From an uncultured Alphaproteobacteria bacterium (GTDB lineage: Bacteria; Pseudomonadota; Alphaproteobacteria; RF32; CAG-239): DNA of 13,335 bases. Within the stretch, counting starts at the first letter, position 1; every line of letters starts with the position of its first letter. The translations under genes and the position numbers were made by a program. The stretch is taken from contig UQFU01000047.1 of the NCBI GenBank assembly GCA_900540425.1, positions 1-13,335 of the forward strand. The letters run 5' to 3'. Of this stretch, positions 6,602-13,335 are shown piece after piece. Under the pieces are notes generated by a model. That model saw nothing but the letters and a program-made list of their open reading frames with translations, was not told the origin of the DNA and searched no databases.

Positions 6602-7198
6602 CTATCTTCCGCGGCTGACAAATTTATTTCCTTTTATCAAAAAACGCCAGGGCTTGTCTTTGTATTCCTCGGCATAATCAATCCCGATACGCGGTGTTGC
6701 CGCCGCCTCGGGACTTTCGGTCCGCGGGCTGAGCCACAACAGGTTTCCGCCCAAGTCAACGGCATTGTGTTCGCGCGTAATCCCCAAGGCCTGGCACAAT
6801 TTTCCCGGCCCGGTCGTCAGATTGGAAATTTTATCGCATCTGCGCCGCCGTTTCATAATCTCCAACCCCGCAACCGGTTCCAACCCGCGAATAAGAATGG
6901 CATTGGCCGTCCCAGTCGGGCTGACCACAACATTAAACTGATTATACATTCCATACACAAAAAAGACGTAAGAAACCCCGCCCTGCTCAAACATAACCGC
7001 ATTCCGCGGAGTTTTGCGATTCAAATAGGCATGGCAGGCCTTGTCCTCGGCCCCGATATAAACTTCCAGTTCGGTAATTTTCCCGGCCGTAAATTCCGCC
7101 CCGATGTTGGAACACAAATAAGCGCCCAACAAAACTTCCGTCGCCACTTCAAACGGATCCCGCAAAAATTCCGATTTTTTTATCCGTTCTTCAAACAT
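6602..7198 (-). CDS. mpg: DNA-3-methyladenine glycosylase, AAG/Mpg family
   Basis: This 198-residue enzyme belongs to the AAG/Mpg family, which flips out alkylated or deaminated purines and cleaves the glycosidic bond to start base excision repair. The family core is complete: ITELEVYIG.ED.ACHA (41-57), T-P-R-N (63-66), MF..GG..YV (69-78) and VYGMY (81-85), followed by N89, LIRGLEP and TTGPGKLCQALGI. By alignment with the human enzyme, E45 is the catalytic base, Y47 and H56 line the base pocket, Y82 matches the intercalating Tyr162, and N89 matches Asn169. F79 replaces the pocket Tyr159. The length is typical of bacterial members. AAGGAG (7210-7205) supports the ATG at 7198. It lies downstream of mutL across 316 nt of repeats, so co-transcription is uncertain. 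Confidence 0.95.
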   Translation of the reverse strand: MFEERIKKSEFLRDPFEVATEVLLGAYLCSNIGAEFTAGKITELEVYIGAEDKACHAYLNRKTPRNAVMFEQGGVSYVFFVYGMYNQFNVVVSPTGTANAILIRGLEPVAGLEIMKRRRRCDKISNLTTGPGKLCQALGITREHNAVDLGGNLLWLSPRTESPEAAATPRIGIDYAEEYKDKPWRFLIKGNKFVSRGR

Positions 7199-7213
7199 TT
7201 TTCACTCCTTTTC

Positions 7214-7260
7214 CTGTCTCTTTTCTGCCATACCGGCCTCCGAACCGGGATACAAGTCAA
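7214..7260 (+). repeat. Second copy of the 26-bp unit plus CCGG palindrome
   Basis: The plus strand reads a degenerate CTGTCTCTTTTCTGCCATA unit. This runs into ACCGGCCTCCGAACCGGGAT and then ACAAGTCAA. It matches, with scattered changes, the last 26-bp unit and following palindrome at 4446-4494, where CTCCGGCCTCCGCGCCGGAG is followed by TCCAGGTCAA. So the unit and palindrome travel together as a dispersed element. This copy sits just upstream of the glycosylase ribosome site and touches the half hairpin element at 7265. Confidence 0.6.
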
Positions 7261-7264
7261 CAAT

Positions 7265-7317
7265 TTGGAGCATTTTATTCGCAGTTTCTGCATAAGTTGC
7301 CTACCAGACAAACTTTT
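7265..7317 (-). repeat. Half copy (right arm only) of the ~125-bp hairpin element
   Basis: The plus strand shares GAGCATTTTATTCGCAGTTT and the following CTGTAT/CTGCAT with both copies upstream of mutL. It ends in AGACAAACTTTT, like the copy at 7391-7516 (AGACGAACTTTT). The left arm is absent, and its place is taken by the CCGG-type repeat at 7214-7260. It is joined through the dinucleotide GT to the short element that follows. Confidence 0.7.
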
Positions 7318-7319
7318 GT

Positions 7320-7388
7320 AAAACTCGGAGTTTGAGGTTAGTAGAGTAGTTTTTAGGGCGAGAAAAATTTTAGTGTATAACGAGTTTT
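7320..7388 (-). repeat. 69-bp short variant of the hairpin family
   Basis: The ends are perfect 8-bp inverted repeats, AAAACTCG (7320-7327) and CGAGTTTT (7381-7388). Next to them, CTCGGAG..TGAG and GTATAACGAG resemble the outer parts of the full elements near mutL (CTCGGAGAATGAG and TTATACGAG). The interior is unrelated to the full elements and does not pair well. The dinucleotide GT separates it from its neighbours on both sides. Confidence 0.6.
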
Positions 7389-7390
7389 GT

Positions 7391-7516
7391 AAAAAGTTTG
7401 GATAGTGAGGCAAATAATAAGATTTAAGAGTGGCGGCGACTGAGCGTATAAAGAAATACGTGACTGGAGCCGCCAGCTCGCAAAATCTGTATTAGTTGCC
7501 CGCTAGACGAACTTTT
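7391..7516 (-). repeat. Full-length ~125-bp hairpin element at the mutL stop codon
   Basis: Termini AAAAGTT (7392-7398) and AACTTTT (7510-7516) are inverted. The interior is self-complementary over most of its length, including TGGCGGC (7431-7437) with GCCGCCA (7469-7475) and an apical stem CGTAT/ATACG (7445-7449 with 7456-7460). The centre, GACTGAGCGTATA, then AGAAATACGTGAC, matches the two elements upstream of mutL, while the GC-rich stem differs. Its last two bases are part of the mutL TAA. In RNA it would form a long hairpin directly at the end of the mutL message. Confidence 0.78.
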
Positions 7517-9365
7517 AACGGTGGAATAAGCGCTCAAAATCACTAACCCTCAACTCTATGTATGTCGGCCGCCCATGGTTACATTGCCCGGAATGCGGCG
7601 TGCGTTCCATTTCCCGCAAAAGGTGATTCATCTCGGATATGTTTAGCTTGCGGCCGGCGCGAACCGAACCGTGACAAGCCATGGTCGCACATATCAGATG
7701 CAGTTTTTCAGTCAGTTCAAACCCTTTGCCCCATTCGGCCATTTCTTCTGCCAAATCGGCAATCAGCGCCCGCACGTCACATTCGCCCAAAAGCGCCGGC
7801 GTCTCCCGGACAATAACGGCGGTGGTTCCGAATTCTTCCAAAACCAAGCCCAGTTTTGCCAAATCTTCCGCTGCCTCCAAAATCCGCACCTTATCTGCCG
7901 GTTTGAGGTCAATAACCTCCGGAAGCAGCAGCATCTGCGAAGCAACCTGCCCGTTGACCAGGCTGTTTTTCATTTTTTCCATCACAATCCGCTCATGCGC
8001 CGCATGTTGGTCGACGATAATAATGCTCTCTTCCGCCTGAGAAATAATATAGGTATCATGAAACTGCGCTTTGGCCATGCCGAGCGGGCCGTCGCTCTCG
8101 TCCTGCGGCAAAACCGCCGCCAGTTTCTCGCCTTCTTCCACCCGTACGGAAAACTTGCGTTCCAGTTCCGGCAAAGCCGCCTGTCTGGCAGAAAAAGCCG
8201 CCGATGGCGGACGGCTCGAAAACTGCGGATAAAAGCGGCTCCGGTCATATTCCGGCGCTTGCAAAGAAGCTGCTTCGGGAAGATTTTCCAAAGCCGGCAA
8301 AGCACCGAATTCGGGAATGGAATCATTAATCAGGTTTTCCACATTAAGCACATTTGCCGACCGCTGCGAGGCCAGATTCAGCCCGTTGCGAATAGCGCTG
8401 ACCAAAAGGCCGCGCACCAGGGTATTGTCATAAAAACGAACTTCGGCCTTGGCCGGGTGCACGTTAACGTCGACATAGGCCGGATCAACGTCAAAAAACA
8501 ATGCGCACATCGGATAGCGGCCGCCGGCCAACACATCTTGATACGCCCCTTTGATTGCCCCCAAAAGCAATTTATCCCGCACCGGGCGGTTGTTCACAAA
8601 CAAATACTGCGACAGCGAATTAGCCTTATTGAGCGTCGGCAGGCTGGTAAAACCGGTGATTTTCAGGCTCTCGCGCTGGGCGTTGATTGAAAAAGAATTT
8701 TCCCCGAACTCCCGCCCCATCACATCGGCCAAACGCTTTAGGCGCGTTTCAAACAAATCGCCCTGCTGGGCATTCAGAGCAATTTTCCGGCTTTTTTCAT
8801 CGCTGAGATAAAAAGAAATATGCGGATTGGCCAATGCAATCCGATTCATGATATCCACGCATTGCCCGGTTTCGGATGCCGCCGTTTTCAAAAATTTGAG
8901 CCGAGCCGGCGTGGCATAGAACAAATCCCGTACCTCAATCCGCGTCCCTTTGCTCAAAGCCGCCGGACAAACTTCCGATTTCTCGCCGCCGCAAACCTCA
9001 ATCTTCCAGGCATCTTCGCTGCCCGCCGCCCGCGAAACAATGCTCAAGCGCGACACAGACGCGATTGAAGGCAGCGCTTCACCGCGAAACCCAAGATAGT
9101 GAATATTAAAAAGATTGTTATCGGGAAGTTTGGAAGTCGCATGGCGCTCCACCGCCAGCGGAAGCTCGTCTTTTGACATCCCTTTGCCATTGTCGGTAAT
9201 CGTCATCAGGCTCTTTCCGCCGTCAACCAGCGTAACCTCAACAGAAGTCGCCCCGGCATCAATGGCATTTTCCACCAATTCCTTCAAAACAGAGGCCGGA
9301 CGTTCAACAACCTCCCCGGCCGCAATCTGATTAATCAGAGTATTTGGCAAAATTCTAATCGGCAT
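7515..9365 (-). CDS. mutL: DNA mismatch repair protein MutL
   Basis: MutL couples mismatch recognition by MutS to strand incision and repair. This 616-residue protein has the GHKL ATPase N-domain: catalytic E29 and N33 in KELVENAIDAG, DNGKGM at 58-63 and GFRGEAL at 92-98. A variable linker spans about 335-430. The C-terminal domain carries DQHAAHERIVME (452-463), the DQHA-X2-E-X4-E endonuclease motif of MutL proteins in organisms without MutH. It also has ACHGS (563-567) and CNHGRP (595-600), a variant of CPHGRP. The frame is open to 9608, but the extra 81 codons run through repeats. The start at 9365 begins with the canonical MPIRILPN and has AGGA 8 nt upstream. No clear promoter was seen; it may depend on the pgi operon or on sequences in the repeats. 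Confidence 0.97.
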   Translation of the reverse strand: MPIRILPNTLINQIAAGEVVERPASVLKELVENAIDAGATSVEVTLVDGGKSLMTITDNGKGMSKDELPLAVERHATSKLPDNNLFNIHYLGFRGEALPSIASVSRLSIVSRAAGSEDAWKIEVCGGEKSEVCPAALSKGTRIEVRDLFYATPARLKFLKTAASETGQCVDIMNRIALANPHISFYLSDEKSRKIALNAQQGDLFETRLKRLADVMGREFGENSFSINAQRESLKITGFTSLPTLNKANSLSQYLFVNNRPVRDKLLLGAIKGAYQDVLAGGRYPMCALFFDVDPAYVDVNVHPAKAEVRFYDNTLVRGLLVSAIRNGLNLASQRSANVLNVENLINDSIPEFGALPALENLPEAASLQAPEYDRSRFYPQFSSRPPSAAFSARQAALPELERKFSVRVEEGEKLAAVLPQDESDGPLGMAKAQFHDTYIISQAEESIIIVDQHAAHERIVMEKMKNSLVNGQVASQMLLLPEVIDLKPADKVRILEAAEDLAKLGLVLEEFGTTAVIVRETPALLGECDVRALIADLAEEMAEWGKGFELTEKLHLICATMACHGSVRAGRKLNISEMNHLLREMERTPHSGQCNHGRPTYIELRVSDFERLFHR

Positions 9366-9400
9366 TCTTATAATCCTAAACACCCAAATACAAATTTTAT

Positions 9401-9524
9401 AAAAACTCGGAGAATGAGTCGTATAATAAGAAACCAGAAAAAATGCGAGTGAGCGCATATAGAAATACGTGACCGGGCATTTTATTCGCAGTTTCTGTAT
9501 GAAACGACCATTACACGAGTTTTT
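9401..9524 (-). repeat. Hairpin element, tandem copy proximal to mutL
   Basis: AAAAACTCG (9401-9409) and CGAGTTTTT (9516-9524) are perfect inverted termini. The left arm continues GAGAATGAGTCGTATAATA and the right arm, read backwards, pairs with most of it. The apical region is CGCATAT and ATACGTG around AGAA, with one mismatch. It repeats at a 127-bp offset as the next copy; TAT separates them. It lies 36 nt upstream of the mutL start, so it is part of the mutL leader or untranslated gap. No transposase is present. Confidence 0.82.
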
Positions 9525-9527
9525 TAT

Positions 9528-9652
9528 AAAAACTCGGAGAATGAGTCGTATAATAAGAAACCAGAAAAAATGCGACTGAGTGTAGATAGACCTACACGAT
9601 TGGAGCATTTTATTCGCAGTTTCTGTATTAGACGACCATTATACGAGTTTTT
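9528..9652 (-). repeat. Hairpin element, tandem copy at the pgi stop codon
   Basis: AAAAACTCG (9528-9536) and CGAGTTTTT (9644-9652) are perfect inverted termini. The first 45 or so bases are identical to the neighbouring copy. The apical stem here is GTGTAG (9580-9585) with CTACAC (9592-9597), a different sequence from the other copies but fully paired. The last T (9652) is the first base of the TTA that encodes the pgi TAA stop. Together with the first copy it fills nearly all of the 286-bp gap between pgi and mutL. Confidence 0.82.
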
Positions 9653-11295
9653 TACTTACGGAGACGCTTAATATACCTAATCAAATTATCCGTCGATCCG
9701 TCATGCCGAACGCCAAAGGCATTGCCCTGAAGTTCGGGTAAAATGTTTTTGGCAAGCTGCTTACCCAGTTCAACCCCCATTTGGTCAAAGGAGTCAATAT
9801 TCCAGATAACGCCCTGAACAAAAACTTTATGCTCATACATGGCTATCAGCATCCCTAGCGTATAAGGATCAACCTTCTTGACCACAAAAGTATTTGACGG
9901 GCGGTTCCCCTCAAAACTTTTGAATTTTTTCAGAAAGTTGATTTCTTCTTTGCTTTTTCCGGCTTTGGCCAGTTCTTCGGCAGCTTCCTTAACCGTTTTG
10001 CCGCGCATCAGCGCTTCGCCCTGCGCCAAAACATTAGCAACCAAAATTTCGTGATGATCGCCGATTTCATTATGCGAAATCGCCGGAATAATAAAATCGC
10101 AGGGAATAACCGTTGTCCCTTGGTGAATCAGCTGGAAGAAAGAGTGCTGAACATTCGTCCCCGCCCCGCCGAACAAAACCGGACCGGTAACATATTTGAC
10201 ATACTCGTTGTCATTGGAAACGAACTTGCCGTTGCTTTCCATATCCAGCTGCTGCAAATAAGCCGGAACATATTTCAGATATTCGTCATACGGAACAACC
10301 GCATAGCTCTTGAGGCCGAAAAAGTTATTGTACCAAATGCCGAGCATTCCGAGAATAACCGGAATGTTATGAGCAAAATCAGTCTCGCGGAAATGGCGGT
10401 CCATCGCATAGGCACCGTCCAGCATCCGCTCAAAATTATCCATGCCGACCGCAATGGCGATAGACAAGCCGATAGCCGACCACATCGAATAACGGCCGCC
10501 GACGAAATCCCAAAACTCAAACATATTGTCGGGATTAATCCCAAACTTCTTTACCTCTTCCACGTTCGTCGACAAAGCCGCAAAATGCTTGGCAACCGCA
10601 TGCTCGCCCAAAGCGTCGACCAGCCATTTTCGGCAGGTCTTGGCGTTAGTCAGCGTTTCAACCGTCGTAAAAGTTTTTGACGCAACAATAAACAGCGTCG
10701 TTTCCGGATCAACCTTGTTCAACACTTCGGCACAGGCGGTTCCGTCAATATTGGAAATAAAATAACAATTAATGTCTTTGGCCCAATATTTGCGCAAAGC
10801 TTCCGTCGCCATCACCGGCCCCAAATCCGAGCCGCCGATGCCGATATTGACAATATTCGTCAGCTTTTTGCCGGTATGCCCTTTGAACTTTCCAAACCGG
10901 ACCGCATCGGAAAAATCGCGCATTTTAGCCAGAACCTCGTTAATCTGCGGCATAACGTTTTTGCCGTCAACATAAACCGGCGTATTGGCGCGGTTCCGAA
11001 GCGCCGTATGCAGAACCGGGCGGTTTTCGGTTATGTTAATCCGCTTGCCGGTAAACATTTCTTCAATTTTTTCATGCAGACGGCATTCCTCGGCCAACCG
11101 GATAAGATACTTCATGGTCTTGTCGGTAATCCGGTTTTTGGAATAGTCATAATACAACGCATCAAGCTGAATGCTGAAACGGTCAGCCCGCTTAGCGTCG
11201 TCATCAAACAAATCGCGCATTTGAACTTTGCACATTTTTTTATAATGGCTTGCCAGTTTTTTCCAATACTTAAATTTGTTCACTTCTTTTTTCAT
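9652..11295 (-). CDS. pgi: Glucose-6-phosphate isomerase
   Basis: This 547-residue protein interconverts glucose 6-phosphate and fructose 6-phosphate in the cytoplasm, linking glycolysis, gluconeogenesis and sugar-nucleotide supply. Length and motifs are those of the classical PGI family. They include NIGIGGSDLGP (150-160), the phosphate-binding SKTFTTVET (206-214), GGRYSMWSAIG (266-276, with R268), MESNGK (352-357, E353 as catalytic base), QLIHQGT (388-394, H391) and FDQMGVELGK (503-512, K512). The ATG at 11295 overlaps the stop of the upstream M16-like gene by 4 nt (ATGA), and AGGAGG (11305-11300) lies just upstream, so translation is probably coupled. Its TAA merges with the end of a hairpin element. 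The pairing with M16 proteins is unusual by function. Confidence 0.97.
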   Translation of the reverse strand: MKKEVNKFKYWKKLASHYKKMCKVQMRDLFDDDAKRADRFSIQLDALYYDYSKNRITDKTMKYLIRLAEECRLHEKIEEMFTGKRINITENRPVLHTALRNRANTPVYVDGKNVMPQINEVLAKMRDFSDAVRFGKFKGHTGKKLTNIVNIGIGGSDLGPVMATEALRKYWAKDINCYFISNIDGTACAEVLNKVDPETTLFIVASKTFTTVETLTNAKTCRKWLVDALGEHAVAKHFAALSTNVEEVKKFGINPDNMFEFWDFVGGRYSMWSAIGLSIAIAVGMDNFERMLDGAYAMDRHFRETDFAHNIPVILGMLGIWYNNFFGLKSYAVVPYDEYLKYVPAYLQQLDMESNGKFVSNDNEYVKYVTGPVLFGGAGTNVQHSFFQLIHQGTTVIPCDFIIPAISHNEIGDHHEILVANVLAQGEALMRGKTVKEAAEELAKAGKSKEEINFLKKFKSFEGNRPSNTFVVKKVDPYTLGMLIAMYEHKVFVQGVIWNIDSFDQMGVELGKQLAKNILPELQGNAFGVRHDGSTDNLIRYIKRLRK

Positions 11296-12719
11296 CTTGC
11301 CTCCTGCTCCTTAAACTCTTTCATAAAATTTCCGATATTTACTCTCACCAGTTTGTTGTTGTCAAAATACTTCGCCGCAACAGCGTTTACTTGTTCAACC
11401 GATACCGCGCGCACATAATCATTCCGCTTCTGCAAAAAATCGCGCCCCAGATTGTCCCGCTGCATATAGGCCATAATTGCGGCAATGTCCGATATGGCGG
11501 CAAACCGCAGATTATATGAAGCAATCAAATAATCTTTGGCCTCCCTGACCTCCGAAGCCGTCGCTCCGTTTTTAGAAAAGTCATTCCATTCCCGTTGCAA
11601 AATCTGCACCACCCGGCCAAAATTTTCCGGGGTTGCCGAAAAACTTCCCTGAATTGTCGGCGACTTTTCATCAAGCGCCAGCCCCGTGCCAATGCTGTAA
11701 GTCAGCCCTTCGTTTTCCCGGGCCGCCTGTGACAGGCGCGAATTCAACCCCGAACCGCCGAAAATAAAATTTGCCACATATAACGGATAAAAATCCGCAT
11801 CATTGCGAGAAACTCCCGGAACGGCAAACATGGCAATATTTTGCGCCGTTGTCAACGGAATATCTTTGCTGCGGGGACTAAAATCCGCATCGGCTTCGCG
11901 CACAAAATTGATATTGGCACTCTCGGGAAGAACGCCGAATACATCGTCAAGCACACTACCCAGTTCTTCGGGAGAGATATCCCCTGCCGTGCCAACAATC
12001 AAATTTCCGCGGGAAAAATTCTTCCGCATAAACGCAGCCAAATCGCGGCGGCTGATTTTATCTGCCGTTTCCGCCTGCCCCAGAGGATTGCGCCCGTAAG
12101 GGTGCGATCCATACAACTCTTTTGCAAAAGCAAGGCTCAAAATCTGTCCTGGCTGTTCCTGTTGCTGCTTCAGCCCCTCGGTCAAACGCGTCTTGGCCCG
12201 CCTGATATCATCTTCCTCAAAACGCGGCTCGCTCAACGCCAGCTTTAACATCTCATAAGCCACGGGGCTGTTTTCGCCAGTTGTGAGCAGCGCCCCGGAA
12301 AAATCATCTTTTCCGCTTGAAAATCCTATTGTTATCGCATTATTCTCAAGCTTTTCATTAAAATCCTCTTCATTATAATCCCCGGCTCCCGAAAGCAGCA
12401 TCTGTTCCAGCAAAGCGGATATTCCCGCCTTTCCGGCATCTTCAGAAGACCAGCCGGCGTTCTTGAAAATGAAGCTCAACGAAATAATCGGATTAGTTTT
12501 GTCTTCATACAAATAAGCCTTGATTTTATAACGAGGAGAAACAACTTCCTCAACCTCAGTCTCAAAATTCTTTTCTTTCAGAACCGAACTTTCCAAAATT
12601 TCATCGGGATTAAAGACAAACCAGCGACCATAAGCGTAATAAGCCGCATAGGCTAACACCGCTGCGGCCAAAAGCCGACGCAAAAAACGATAAGAATTCC
12701 TTCTCCCTCGCCTAATCAT
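11292..12719 (-). CDS. M16-family peptidase homologue lacking the zinc site (R/Y subunit type)
   Basis: This 475-residue protein has an N-terminal arginine-rich stretch and one hydrophobic segment (about 15-30), either an uncleaved membrane anchor or a signal peptide. Two M16 (pitrilysin/insulinase) halves follow. Where active members carry HXXEH it reads GISALLEQML (99-108), so the zinc ligands are missing. It keeps the R...GLTY substrate-binding pair (R334 and Y341). In characterised bacterial M16B heterodimers one subunit carries HXXEH and the other the R/Y pair, so this is likely the non-catalytic partner of the upstream gene. Its ATG has GGAGG 6 nt upstream (12730-12726) and overlaps the upstream stop by 8 nt. 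It probably acts in the periplasm; the substrate is unknown. Confidence 0.9.
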   Translation of the reverse strand: MIRRGRRNSYRFLRRLLAAAVLAYAAYYAYGRWFVFNPDEILESSVLKEKNFETEVEEVVSPRYKIKAYLYEDKTNPIISLSFIFKNAGWSSEDAGKAGISALLEQMLLSGAGDYNEEDFNEKLENNAITIGFSSGKDDFSGALLTTGENSPVAYEMLKLALSEPRFEEDDIRRAKTRLTEGLKQQQEQPGQILSLAFAKELYGSHPYGRNPLGQAETADKISRRDLAAFMRKNFSRGNLIVGTAGDISPEELGSVLDDVFGVLPESANINFVREADADFSPRSKDIPLTTAQNIAMFAVPGVSRNDADFYPLYVANFIFGGSGLNSRLSQAARENEGLTYSIGTGLALDEKSPTIQGSFSATPENFGRVVQILQREWNDFSKNGATASEVREAKDYLIASYNLRFAAISDIAAIMAYMQRDNLGRDFLQKRNDYVRAVSVEQVNAVAAKYFDNNKLVRVNIGNFMKEFKEQEAR

Positions 12720-13335
12720 GTTTTTCCTCCGCCGGTTTCAGCACGCCGCTGACGCGGGCTGAATTACGCAACAGCTTTCGAGCCGCCTGCTTCACTTCTC
12801 TAGGGTTTACGGCCGAAATCCGGTCACCGTAGTTTTCAATATCTTCCAAACTCATACCCGCAGCCGCCATTGAACCGGCAACCATCGCGGCATCATTGGG
12901 ATTATCCCGCAGATAAACCAGCCCCGCCCGCATTTTCTGCTTGGCATTCTCAACCGCTTCGGCGTTGATTTCGGCAACCGCCTCCGCCACCGCCCGGTCT
13001 ATGCCTTTCTGAAGCGCCGCCGCCGAAATCCCCGGCTGGGGAATTGCCCAGATTGAAAAAGTGCCATAGCTGCGCCCGCCGTAATCATATGAACTTTCAA
13101 CCGCCAAGGCCAACTTTTTTTCTTTCACCAGTTTTTTGTAGAGTTTTGAGGTTTCGCCCTCTCCCAGATATTTCGACAATACCGCCAAATTGTAAATCTC
13201 TTCCTTTTCCCGATTAAAAGCCGGAGCAATCCAAGTGTTAACCAGCCGCACACTGTTAATCCGCGGCAGGCTCATCTCCAGCTTGACGGCATTTTCGGCC
13301 CGGATTTCGGGAAAAGCCGCCGGTTCGCCCAAATT
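12712..13335 (-). CDS. M16-family peptidase, C-terminal part (5' end outside window)
   Basis: The frame is open to the window edge, giving 207 residues with no true start in view. It is the C-terminal half of an M16-type protein: RLVNTWIAPA begins the domain, Y...VLSKYLGEGETSKLY matches the typical helix, and SAVNPREVKQAARKLL is the usual end. At the R/Y position it has LVKEKKLALAVES, without the arginine and tyrosine. By complementarity with the next gene it is probably the zinc-binding subunit, with HXXEH outside the window; that is a prediction. Its TAG (12714-12712) overlaps the start of the next gene, indicating an operon with coupled translation. A TTG at 13332 is not evidence of a start. 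Confidence 0.9.
   Translation of the reverse strand, partial: NLGEPAAFPEIRAENAVKLEMSLPRINSVRLVNTWIAPAFNREKEEIYNLAVLSKYLGEGETSKLYKKLVKEKKLALAVESSYDYGGRSYGTFSIWAIPQPGISAAALQKGIDRAVAEAVAEINAEAVENAKQKMRAGLVYLRDNPNDAAMVAGSMAAAGMSLEDIENYGDRISAVNPREVKQAARKLLRNSARVSGVLKPAEEKHD

Noticed and set aside
7671..8690. 339-codon plus-strand frame inside mutL
   Set aside because: It is antisense to a clearly conserved mutL and lacks any recognisable motif.
9366..9608. 81-codon N-terminal extension of MutL
   Set aside because: The extension runs through two hairpin elements. The canonical MPIRILPN start with AGGA upstream is at 9365.
9401..9652. Insertion sequence
   Set aside because: The copies are about 125 bp, encode nothing, and no transposase gene is in the window.

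Overview
All nine credible genes (plus one possible leader peptide) lie on the minus strand, so transcription runs from high to low coordinates. The window looks like a chromosomal segment of an uncultured, moderately AT-rich alphaproteobacterium. The MutL N-terminus, the paired M16 proteases and the palindromic intergenic repeats fit that. A gut- or host-associated lineage is plausible, but this is inference only. TGA is used as a stop, so the standard bacterial code applies.

Layout in transcription order. (1) 13335-9652: an operon of two M16 peptidase-like proteins, the first cut by the window edge, followed by glucose-6-phosphate isomerase. The three genes overlap by 8 and 4 nt. (2) 9652-9366: two tandem copies of a ~125-bp hairpin element. 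(3) 9365-7515: mutL, with the endonuclease motif of MutH-less systems. (4) 7516-7199: more copies and fragments of the hairpin family plus part of a second repeat family. (5) 7198-6602: an AAG/Mpg-family 3-methyladenine DNA glycosylase. (6) 6421-6218: a CspA-family cold-shock protein with a strong intrinsic terminator. (7) 5976-1: an envelope/secretome locus. It has a possible 9-codon leader ORF, a secreted 34-cysteine protein, a repeat-rich 769-bp gap, a second 34-cysteine paralogue, and 22 nt later a very large secreted protein cut by the left edge. The large protein alternates DUF1566/Lcl-type domains with cysteine-rich repeats.

The housekeeping part is ordinary. The two unusual parts are the secreted cysteine-rich locus and the hairpin elements. 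The three secreted proteins share a C-P-[YW]-D cysteine module, and the two smaller ones keep all 34 mature cysteines in order. The hairpin elements abut or overlap the stop codons of pgi and mutL, and probably of the 5' cysteine-rich gene, and their apical stems show compensatory base changes. No tRNA, rRNA, CRISPR array, transposase, integrase or reverse transcriptase was seen.
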